Assembly (NCBI GenBank): GCA_964020085.1
Contig: OZ026595.1
Span: 13,773,414-13,837,413, forward strand
Source: Micromussa lordhowensis
Taxonomy: Eukaryota; Cnidaria; Anthozoa; Scleractinia; Lobophylliidae
Direction of reading: 5' to 3'
Length of the DNA: 64,000 bases
Program-made: the position numbers and the translations under genes
Part shown: in pieces, positions 1 through 11,900 of the stretch
Position numbering within the stretch: position 1 is the first letter of the stretch
How the letters are laid out: each line of letters begins with the position of its first letter
Notes under the pieces: model-generated
Told to the model about the DNA's origin: nothing
Seen by the model: the letters and a program-made list of their open reading frames with translations, nothing else
Databases searched by the model: none

Positions 1-1136
1 TTCCCGGCCCTCCAAACTACCTAAAGCTTGCGCTTGCTGACCGCGTGTTTAAAATTCAAAATGGCCGCCAGAAATTAAAACACAAGACACAAACAATAAA
101 GTTCGATTCAGTTTATCTTTTATTCAAATTCTTAACGGAAGTGTCGGAAGTGGTGTAAACGCGCCGATAGCGCGCGCTTAGAGACATTTTAAATTTGTGA
201 ATTTGAAGTTTTGAAGTTACACGCACGATAATTTCGTGTGGCAACATCTTCTTTTTCCGTACTCTCAGTCTGCCTTCTAGCACGGGAAAAATTTCTTTGG
301 TGAAATTAAGTCAACTTAGCTCACGCCATGAGCACGTATCATTGGATTATGATGCCGACTGACGAGTACTGAGTTTTTTAAGGCGCCTTTAACCTATTTT
401 AAAAATTCGTATGAGCAATACAGCTTCACTCTTTGCAGTTTGTATTTCCTCAAATCCATTACACTCCGACTGGCGTTCGCGGGTCAAGTTTAGGTTTTTA
501 CGAACCTCTTCATTGTTAGAAAGGTTGCGAACAGTTGCATTTTTTATCTTGAAGAAGGGCATCGATCATGTAAGGACGCAACTGGGGTCTGTCTGAAAGG
601 AGACTCGTTACTGTGAAGTATTCTGCGGAAGTCTGGGATCTGGACCGTGCGAAGAGTAATTGTTACCATGGCGCGCTGTTATGGTTTCAAGTTCGCGCCG
701 CGTAGCAAAACAAAAATAATGGCCGCTCAGTTTTCCAGCAAGTTGAGAAAAATTATTGTCTTCTTGTTTTTACTTCCTCTCGAATTTTATGGATATTGCA
801 ATCTCGTTTGCAGTCTATTTCCGCGTTTGTCGTGACTTTTTTTTATAGTCTTTTATTTTTCTGTAAAGAGATAGAAGTTCTTTTCTATCTGTAAGATTAT
901 TAGATCGATGCGGGAAAACAAAAATTACAAAAAAAAAATAGTTGAACATATTATTTAACTACTCCTGAACTTCAGAGACTTATGAAACTGATGAAAACAA
1001 TCCCTCAGTGTCACAGACATGTGTTAGGCAGACTTCGATGAAAGTTTTTGTCTCGATCAAAATTATTTGCTGGATGCATAAATTCCTCTGAACAAGACTA
1101 GAAGATACAACCGCCATATGAATGTATGCCAACTTA

Positions 1137-1180
1137 CCTTGGGTTTCAGAAGTTTTCACGACTCTTTTAGCGGCGTACAT
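1137..1180 (-). CDS. Possible first coding exon of a divergent gene (weak)
   Basis: Read on the minus strand, an ATG opens a short frame (MYAAKRVVKTSETQ) that runs straight into G|GTAAGT, a near-perfect splice donor. The position about 1 kb upstream of, and divergent from, the plus-strand gene at 2206 would fit a bidirectional promoter. No downstream exon can be identified in the remaining 1.1 kb to the window edge, and a 14-codon frame followed by a donor can arise by chance. The product is unknown. Confidence 0.2.
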
Positions 1181-1819
1181 TTTTCGAACAATTCGGTCTC
1201 CTCTCCAACGAAAGCTGTGAAAGATTGGTCTCTCTGTGTGAAAGATTTCTTTTGTGACGTAGGTAAATCCTGCACGTGCCGGTAAAGCCCAGTCTCCTGC
1301 GCGGCTCGTAATTGGCTTTTTACACCTAGGAGCTAGTTCCTAGGCCTCGATATTTCGCCGCGGTCAATATCTTATAGACCACGTGTTCCGAGACAGAAAA
1401 AAATGCGAAAGTGAGACAACTGACTTTTGACGGAGTCGATTTCGTATTGCAGTAAATTTCAGTATGTTCAGAACATAGCTGCACGGGTTGTAAGACTACT
1501 CCTGTTTTGAGTAGCCTTTATTGGCTTCCTGCAGTCAATATTTTTGAGGTTTCATTAGTTTATATGTCGCTGTATCTCCTAGCTATTTAATTGATAGGCC
1601 TTATTATGAGTGACTAACTGCAAGGGACCGCATACGATAAGCGCTGCCAACGTAGGATCTGCAAGAGACCTGATCAGCCCAAATGCTGATACTACGTTGG
1701 TCTTTCAGATCCGATATGCTGCGTTGCTTGACGACCCTAATAACGGACTGCGGAGAAGACTAGTCAGGAGTTAGCGATAATTTGCTTTGAAGAAACAACA
1801 AGAAAAGACGTCAAAGCCT

Positions 1820-2029
1820 TAGCCTGCGTAGCTGGCGGGATCTCGTGCGCGAGTGCTTTTGTTTTGGTTGCGAAGCCGTGAACGCGAGTGGCGAAGCCGT
1901 GGGAATTGAGAATTTCACTGGCGACTTCGCCGCTCGTGTATTTCCTCGCGGGTCGCGAGGAAAACAAATGTCGGCTCCGCCGCCAAATATCGCTCGCTCG
2001 CTCAAGAATCCCGCCAGCTACGCAGGCTA
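1820..2029. repeat. Foldback (MITE-like) element
   Basis: The 21-bp arms at 1820-1840 and 2009-2029 are perfect reverse complements (outer end TAGCCTGCGTAGCTGGCGGG). The interior is rich in GAAGCCGTG and CGCTCG-type short repeats. No transposase frame is present, so this is a non-autonomous foldback element. I did not find a clear target duplication. Confidence 0.7.
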
Positions 2030-2205
2030 TCAAAAAGCCTACCCAACCTCATCGGGTCCGGTCTCTCTGGTTTATATTGCGGTGCTTGGTTACTAAGTTT
2101 TCGTAATGGCGGCGCCACTAAGCGGTTATATACCTAGGTTAAAAGTGTCTTGTGTTTTCATTCTGAGGGCATGACCCTCTAGTTTTTAGTGCTGCTTGGT
2201 AGTCA

Positions 2206-2901
2206 ATGAAAATGTGGTTTCAGACGTTAAAAGCAAGACACTCTGTGCGTGCATTTACAACGGAAAACAGCCAAGGGCTAGTGGCGGGCCTTGAATACAC
2301 AGACAGGAAAACAGAAATTCACGCTCTGAAGGTGAGAAACTGATCTGGACGCAGTTGTGATTATTTCATAAAGAAATTGTTATTGTGCTGCTTTAGTGTA
2401 CAAACTAAAACAAGCAATTATCAGCGAGAAGATGGTCAAGTACAGGGTTCGAAAAAAACTTGCATTCCAGCTTGCCCTTGGGACAAATAGCCCTTGAATT
2501 TTGCTTGCCCTGGGCAAGTCTTAGTTTGCTCTTTTAATGACTCAGTTGGCAGACGACTTGTCTGATACCTGGGCAATAAGGAGTGAAAAGTTACTTGCCC
2601 TGAAGGAGAATCTACTTGTCCCGGACGACCGGACGGCACTTTTTTCGAGCCCTGCAAGTAACAAAGCGATACATCCTATACACTGTATCTGACATTTTGT
2701 ATTTACCTGTAAGGGAAATTTCATTTTTTATTAGGGGAAAGGAAGCGGTCAGCGAAAGGCCTGTTCCAAACGTCGTGCTACTGCCGTACTGATCTCAAAT
2801 GAATTTGGCTCGGCAGTGGCACAAACGACAGCATGGCAGCGGTTCAAACGTTGAACCTAATTTTTATAATAACTGCAGAATTCTCACACGCTCATTAGCT
2901 G

Positions 2902-2935
<34 letters not shown>

Positions 2936-5900
2936 TTTATAATTTATGCAATGAGTCAATGAGCTTGACAATTTGTTATCGTGAAAAACAAATTGACGTC
3001 AGTTTTTTATGCGTCTGTCCTGTTATTGACAATGAATTTTGTCATAACATTGTCAAAGAAATCTACAGATCCACAGCTACTTTGACAAATTATCATCATC
3101 ATCATCGTCCTCATTACACCTCAGGGGGGTGTGTAAGGCCGCAGCTTTGACAAATTATGTTATGACAAAATTCATGATCAATAAAAGGACAGACGCATGG
3201 AAAGCTGACGTCAATTTGTTAAACAGTCGTCCATCCAGCGGTATCGTCCATCCAAAATGGCGGAGGGAAACCTTAGAGACGATGACAAGAAGTTTGGTTT
3301 GGTTAAGACAATTTTAAATGCCAGAAGGCAGTGCAGGTGGATGCAACAGCACATGTTGAATACTGTTATTGTAAGAAAAAGATTACTTTTGAAAGTGTTT
3401 TCATTTATTCTTCTCCTGGTTTCCGTTTTACGAGAACCAGCAGCAAGTTGCTGTATTAATGATCATGTTGGGGTTTCCAAAGGAACCTTGGCTGGTGGAA
3501 CATAGTTTGGAACACCTATTATAGTGAAAATGATTTAAACAAACTTTACATGTTTCAAGGGGAACCTCTCAGTTCATTCTTAACCAAATTAGACGTGACT
3601 GAGAGCGTGATATAGTTTGTGAAGATCTCATTCCTCTGGATATGAGGTGGGCCATTTGTCACTGGATGCGGGGACTAGTATTTTACTTCTTATTTTAACA
3701 CCAAGTAGATTGCATGTTATCTTGGGTCTGTTCATCACAGAAGACATCAAAATGTGGTAAGAACATCAGTGACACACTCAGCTATCACCTTGTGTGCCAC
3801 TTTTTTAATGTCAGTTACGAAGACATCAAGGGACTTGCATTGAGATCTATTAATAAATCCTGTGTACTCGATCCTCTGCCTGCAGTGGTAATGAAGGAAT
3901 GTTTCAATTTACTAACACCTGTGTCGACTAACATAGTGAATACATCTATATCTTCTGGAGTTATGCCTGATGTCTTGAAGATTGCAGCTGTGACAGTTCA
4001 GTTTCAGTTTCAGTTTTATATTATTGCACACTGTTTACAGAAAAAAAAAATACAAATAGAAATTAACTAGACGATACAATATTTAATTGTGCACAGTGAC
4101 CAAAGTAGCCAAGGGGCTTTCGAGTTGGCCACTGTCATGTAGATTTAAGTTGGCGATGGCCGCATGTTACGTTACGTTAAAAGACGATATTACAATCATA
4201 AAAGAAGGAAAGACATATATACATGTAAGCTCAAATAAAATGTCCTGATATCGTACAACATTATTTTACATAGCTAGCAGTTAAACTATGGTCAGTTTTG
4301 AGTAGTCAATAAGAATTATTTATATTGCTTTTTTAAGAGCAAGTATGGAAAACATTTAAGTTCTGACGGGACAGATTCCCAGATTTTTACCGTGGAGAAT
4401 TTAAATGTAGATACCCCATAATTGGTGCGTACTTATGGCTTAAAGAAATTTTGATTTGCAGCATACCTGGTATTATATGGGTGAATCTCTGATGAAGGTG
4501 TAAGAATATTCAGTTAATACAGCTGGGGTGTTACTTTTATCGTTTTTAAATTTATGTGTAAAAAGTGATACTTTTAGTCTATAAACATTTTCAAATTTCA
4601 AATTTCAAGAAGATTATAATACGGGTTGACATGTTCTCTGCCGTGGGCAAAGAACATGCTTCGTATACATTTATTCTGCTTAGTGCAGATTTTATTTAAT
4701 TATATATCTACAACCAATCTATCGCAAACGGTATAGTACCTGATGTGTTCAAAATATCAAGAGTTACTCCAATCTATAAGTCAGGTGAGGTCACTGATAC
4801 TGGGAACTACACTTATGTCCAGGTTTGACCCTAATTAGATGCACGGAGAATTTTGACATCTAACACAAAGTGTCCGCCTTTAAGTCTAAGCCTTTGCTAC
4901 CTATTTCTAACAATAAGGTTAGGGTAAAGGTTAGTGTTATTTTTATCTTAGGATAAATGCAGCTGTTAATCCTTACTTGAGGAGCAGCATTTGGGGGACA
5001 CTTTGTGACATTAATTGTCTGTATTCTGAGAAACGAGTGATGTTAAAGTTGGGGAGAAGAGCAAGGGGACACTTCATGATGCTTATTGAAATTTGCGTGC
5101 ATCTAATTAGGGTCAAACCTGGACATATCTTGGGAACTACAGACCTATTGCCACACTTTCATCTTTCAGTAAAGTATTGGAGCGATTAATATATAATCAG
5201 CTCTACCAATTTTTAGAGAAAAATGATATTATATATAAGTATCAATTTGGCTTTAGGGAAGGCTATTCTACCGAACAGGCTATTTTAGAAATTATTGACA
5301 ACTTGAACTCAGCAATTGATAACAAGCAAATTACGTGTGGCCTATTCCTTGATTTCTCAAAGGCATTTGATACAGTTAACCATGATATTCTACTCTCTAA
5401 ATTATATACTTATGGAATCTGTGGAACTCCATTTAAATGGTTTAAAAGCTACTTAAGTAATCGCACTCAATTTGTAAAGATTGATGAAATTGAATCCAGT
5501 ATGGCAACTATTACATGTGGAGTTCCTCAGGGTTCAACCCTTGGGCCATTGTTATTCTTGCTTTATATTAATGATTTACCAAACTTCTCTGAGAAGATCT
5601 CTTTTAGAATATTTGCAGATGATACTAATATCTTTTTTACTGGTACTAATCCAAAGGAGGTTGAATTTACACTGAATGAAGAGATTAAGTTAGTTTTAAA
5701 ATACTGTGCTATTAATAAATTATCTGTAAACTTTAAGAAAACTAATTATATGCTAGTAACATCATCAAAGAAACAAGTACATTTAAATATTAACAATATT
5801 GAACGCAAAAGCTATATTAAGTATCTAGGAGTATACCTTGATGAGCATCTACAGTGGGAACCCCAAATTCAACATGTAAATAATAAATTAGCAAAGAATG

Positions 5901-8900
5901 TAGGTATAATTAATAAGCTAAGACACTATCTTCAGTCGATTTTCATATGCTCAAACAGTTATATTACACCCTTATTTATCCATACTTAAACTATGGTCTA
6001 TGACACCGACTTTAAAGAAACATAATGCTGATTTTACTAAATATGAAAGTTTTCGACCTATTTCTAATTTAAAGTTTGTGTCCAAGCTTGTGGAAAAAGC
6101 GGTATGTGTTCAGCTTACAGAATATATTACATCTAATGGTCTTTCGGAAACGCAATCAATCCGCATACAAGTCATTTCACTCCACTGAAACGGGGTACCC
6201 CGCAAAAGGACGAGAAAGAACTCCATGAACAGAAATGCGCTGACTTCTATCAGACAAGTACGATCTAAACCAATTCAGAGCAGTCCCATGTATGCCAACC
6301 TCGTCAGATAGCCTCTCTAAAAGTATTCGATGATTAACATTGTCAAAGGCAGCACTGAGATCCAGTAAAATTAACATAGTGACATGTTGAGAGTTCATCT
6401 TTAACAAAATATCGTTCATCACCTTGATAAGTGCAGTTTCAGTGCTATGGAATTGCTTGTAAGAAGATTGAAGTGCAGGAAAAATAGCATTTGAAACCAT
6501 GTGATCGTAAACTTGATTAAAAACGACTTTTTCAGTCAACTTGGATACGTATTGTAAGTTACTAACTGGTCTGTAATTTTTGTATAGCAAATCCAATCCA
6601 GGTTTCTTCAAGATAGGATTAATAAGCCCGCATTTCCAATCATCCGCAAATTCTCCAGAATTAAGAGACAGGTTGATCATTTTAGTAATGACTGGTAATA
6701 GCACATCAGCACAACTGATAACCATAGGTGTTGACATTGGATCAAACATACAGCTTTTCTTCGGAGAGCAGCCAATCAACTTACTAACTGCACTTTCAGT
6801 TAAAGGGATAAAGCTGTCCAGTGTTCTAGTTGGTAACTTTTTCACATAGTCAAAATGAGAATCATGCAAACAATCGGTTAGTCTGTCCAGTTTGACATGG
6901 ATGGCGTCAATCTTTTCAACAAAGAAGCTACCCATTTCATTGGCTAAAACCAGCTTGTCACTAGTTGATGGAAAAGGTACTTCATGACCTTGATTTAGCA
7001 ACCTCTTTGTTGCCGAGAATAGGTTCCTTTGATTGGAGTTATTTTCAATAAAATACCAGCTTCTACCAGCTTGAATGATATCCAACAAGTGAAGTTGAGT
7101 GTGGAATGCTGTGTGAGGGACATTGATGAATGGATGATAAGAAACTACCTTAAACTGAACCAGGACAAAACGGACCTTGTAGTCATCAGTTCCAGATTCC
7201 ATCCTATGCCTGACATTGGTCACATTACTGTTGGTTCTGAGTGCATTGCACCTCGTGACTCTGTTCGTAATTTAGGGGTTAAGTTTGATAGCATACATGT
7301 ATTTAGTTTTGAGGAGCACATTAAGAACATTTGTAAATCATCATTATCATTTGAGAAATATTGCTAAAATCTGCAAGTACTTAAGTCAAGATACATGTTT
7401 AATCTTAGTCCATGCATTTATTAGTTCGAAACTTGATCACTGTAATTCCTTATTACATGGCCTTCCTAAGTATCTGTTAGCTAGACTACAGGCAGTTCAG
7501 AATGCTGCAGCTCGTGTTGTCACACTGACACCGAAGCATGATCATAGCTCCTAAGTCCTTTTATTGGTATGCAAGGCCCTTCATGGCCTTGCACCTTCTT
7601 ATATTTCTGACCTTTTGAATTTTAAAACATACTCTAGGTCATTGCGTTCTTCATGTAAAGAATACTTAGTGATTCCATGAAGCAGATTGAAAACATATGG
7701 AGACAGAGCTTTCTCTATTGCAGGACCTAAATTGTGGAATGACTTACCTCTAGAGATTAGGAAATGTGCTTCAGTGGCAACTTTTAAGCAATCCCTTAAA
7801 ACTTTTTTATTTAAGTTAGCATATAGGCTATGAGATTCCTTTTGTTTAAGATGTTTTTTATTTATATAGTAGATAACTTAGGCTATATTTGAATTATATT
7901 GTATATTGTAGATATTTTATAATTTAGATTTTTCATATTTTATTTTGTGATTCCAGCTCGAAAGTTTTTCGAGCTGGAATCACTGAAAGCGACACCTGTA
8001 CATTGTGCAAAACTGAAAAACAAACAATCATTCACTTGCTTTTCCATTGTACTGAATCTAGCGCTTTTTGGCTAGAATTCACCAGCTGGTGGCTCCTAAA
8101 ATTTAACCAAACTATCACCTTGACGGAATGTGTCGTCCTCTATGGATATCATAACAACATCAAAAACAAGCAGGCACTGAATGTCACTCTCCTAGCTAAA
8201 TATCACATTTTCGCTACAAGTTCATGCGAAGGCAAGCTAGCTTTTGAAAGCTCTCTTCTCCGCCTCCAAAATCACTTAGAGATTCTAAAACAAAGTTTTA
8301 CAGCCGCAAACAAATCACACCAGTTTTTTTTTCTATATACGGCAATCTGTTTTAATTTTTCGCTCTTTTCTTATAAAGTCTCTTCCATCTTACTAAAATT
8401 CACGCAATTTGCCTCGTTTTGTACACAAAGTTAACTTAATGCCAGGATTATAAGAGTTTGTTAGTAATGTATGCAGTTTGTAAATATTGTAAATAAGCCA
8501 GCTGTAATGGAGATAATGTGTAACATTTGTATTGTAACATATGTATTGTAAGTAGTACATTAGTATAATTAATGTAAGTATTATATTAGTGCTGTAAGTA
8601 GTGCCAATGTTAGCCCTGTAAATAAAATTGCATCAAAAAAAAAAAAAAAATTATTTTGTAATTAGATAGCTCTTTGGACAATTATTGGACTTTAGCGCTA
8701 TATAAATAAAATTATTATTATCATTGTTATTATCATTTTTGTTCTTACCATTTTGATGTTGTCTGAGATCAATAATATTACTTAACGGATGCACAGCAAC
8801 ACAGAATCTATTGTTTCATTGAATTTTTTACATTTTGATTGGTTCTTATGATCAGTATGACCATTAGGAGTACAGGCACATAGATGAGGTCATTACCATT

Positions 8901-11900
8901 TTTTTGCTTGACTATTGCATAAAAAAACGTATCTTTCAACCAATAATGACATTTCCACAGTTGATTTGTAGTGTAGGTAAATGTACGTCATTCATTTTTG
9001 CTATTTATTGACATTCTATATGTTACTGTTTAAACGTCTTGGAACATTTTTCAAAAGGGTTGAAAGTTATTCTCTAATACTCCATCAAGACTCCTTTTGG
9101 CTTAAATTGAGTGTGTGTGTGCTTGATTTTGCATGAGAGTAAACATTTTTTTATTTGTTTTGTCTACCCCAGAGGGAGATACCACATTTGACACTGGAAG
9201 AGGGAGTAAGCACTGCATTTGTAACACATGAAAATGGAGGGATGTCCTTATTGGGGATATCTCAGTCTGGGAAAGGAAAGTGTTGTGTTGAAATCAGGGC
9301 TTGGGATGTCATGAGCTCGCTCGGTTTTACTGCAAAGGAGATAACAGCTCAGGATGTTCAGAGGAATACAGTTAATGATGGCAAGTTTAAGTAAGTTTGC
9401 ACTATACTGTACACAAGACAAGTGCAAGGCTTATGGAAATATTCTTTGTACTGTTATTATGCAGTTTGTAAACTTGGAATTGAAATAGGCACAGGCATTG
9501 TTTACATGTAAGTGTGCATTATGGCATAAAGCTGTAAATCTGAGTTCAGTTGATTAGAAAATAATAACTGCATGGTACCATGCTAATGTAACCACTTTAC
9601 GGTTACTGTACATTTTTATTATGGGCCAATACCCCAAGGGGATTGTGGTTAAATGTGAAAAAAGTAAGTAGATTTTTCATTTAATTTTTGTTCTTGACTG
9701 TACATAAGAAACTCATTTTTGTACAAATTTGTACCGTGAGTCGTACTTCATGAGTCATTGTATAATGCAGTTCAAAAGCTGGACCATATTGACATATTTA
9801 AACTGGATGATCAAGTTTTCACTGCAAGTTGGGTAAAATGTTTTACACATGTAACCAGTGTATATGTTGCAGGTCAAAATGAAATTCAGGTCAAAATGAT
9901 TTTAACCTAGTTTGATTCTCAATTTCTTTTGTCTTTTGACCTTAATTATTCATGATCCATGAAAAATTAGGATTAATAGTCAAATTTCATTTTGACCTGA
10001 ATTTCATTTTGACCTGCGACATATACATGCATGTTCAGCAGAAGATGAAAAATAGAGGCAACGACTTACTTCTGGACATCTTTCTGTGGTTCTTATTCTG
10101 TTTAGAGCTGTTGTCAATCTTCCAGAGGCTCTAGGAACACACTTCTCTCTAAAGACTGCAGTTCTAAGGGAATTTGTGTCTGTAGCTGTGTCGTCAGGAT
10201 TTATTATTTTATGGAAATGTAGAAAGGTAACTATTTATTTATTAGGTACTGTAGTGTAACGTGATATACATGTACATGAATGTAGATCATGTTAAATTGC
10301 TTTGCTTGTTTTTTCTGATGATCCAGTAATAATTAAAGCAGAGTTGAATATTGCCGTGGTTGCTGTAGGTCAGGAAATGGTCAGGGAAAAAAGAAATTCT
10401 TCAAGGTCAGGGAATTTTATTTTGAGTCAGGGAAAATATAGACATTTTGAATGAAAGTCAGTTAAGATTGAAATATTTTAACACAGCTGATTTAATACCA
10501 TGATCTTAATGAAGAAGGAAAATTTGTTGAAACTTTATCAGTGTTATTGAGCAAGTGGAAAGGATGGCTGTAGAATTGAGGCTAGATGCCACATTATATC
10601 TGACATTTTGTATTTATTTGGTCAGGGAAACTTTTTTCAGGGAAAAGTCATGGAATTTAGTGAAAAGTTATGCCTGTGGCAACCATTATTGGTGAAGCAA
10701 TGCTGCATTTTGTGCTTGGGTTTTGTGCTTCTGTGTAGCTTTTCTTATAATAGTAGTGGAGTTTGGGTGGGTGGTGTCTCAGGTCAACCCCACTGTGAGC
10801 ATTAGTGCATGGTATTTTCATTTTATTCTAAATATATTGCTCTACAGGTAGAAAATCTAACAATCAACCTTGAATTAGTCTCTGTGATGAAGTCATCTAT
10901 GACCATTCAAGACGTAGCATTTGTGCTGGATGAAAACACTTCAAAGAAAGGTACTTTTGATAGTTGTTTCATGTTAGTATAAAATTCTCAACAGAACATA
11001 AGCATTCAGTTAGTTATGAGATGCCCGTAACTTTCATTTCTGTAAGTTAATTACTTTCGCATGCATGTTGAATCTTACTAGCATGATTAATAACTTATTT
11101 CTTGAAAGACATTCCCACATGTGCAATCATGTATTTCATAGTCTTATGTGACTGTTAAAAACCTCTTAGCTGCTTTTTAAAATTGTGGTCTGCCAACAAT
11201 ATGGATACAACAGGTGAAATATGGCCACTTAGATAGTGAAGAAGCCAACAGCATTTGTCAAAATATACATTGTATGTGCAAACAAAGTCTGAAAAATGAG
11301 CATGATATATCATGCATCAACATGTCAATTAACCACTCAAATGTTAGTAAGAAATAATATTTTGAAAGCCATTATTTAATGGACTCAGTCTGCCATTTAT
11401 TCAAGGAAGTACCCATGATTCATTTAATTTTAGAAATCTGGTTGTAGTACGGTGATGGTGAGAAAAAAAACTCCATAGCAATATTTTTCCTTAACATTCC
11501 TACAATTATAATGATAATTATACTTACAACATGATTGCTCATCGCAGTTATGCACTGAACTTAGGCAGTTGTGAAATTTAAGCCTGAAAAAAATTCATGC
11601 CTGAACGTGATTCAAACCCATGACCAGTCTATTATACTGGGATCACCACTGCTTAAGTTGAGTGTACAACTGCGATGATCAATCATGTCTTAATATCTTT
11701 CTCCGCAGTTCAAATATATGATCTTTCACATATTCACTTGTATGTTAATTATACTTGTTTGTTAGATCTTAAGAGCAGCTAAGAGGGCTTGTATTGTCTA
11801 GTCCTTTGAGCCGCTGTCATTCCATTTTTTTGGCATCAAACGTTTCGTCATTCCCGCAAATAAATAAACAATAGCCCCCATTTGGTGCGAAAATATGCTC

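Larger units (their letters stand above)
1..2205. other. Intergenic region with repeats, no supported gene
   Basis: No open frame here shows a recognisable protein or a coherent exon chain. Visible are A/T-rich stretches (around 835-960), a large foldback around 1820-2029 (listed separately), and, on the minus strand, one short ATG-to-donor stretch (listed separately). Bases just upstream of 2206 would contain the promoter of the first plus-strand gene, but I see no convincing TATA box or other core element. Confidence 0.6.

Noticed and set aside
6177..7223. 348-codon minus-strand frame as a host gene
   Set aside because: Its content is LINE pre-RT and RT; ends extend by chance into neighbouring sequence.
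8003..8434. 143-codon frame as an independent gene
   Set aside because: It is the C-terminal zf-RVT-like part of a truncated LINE with TSD and poly(A).
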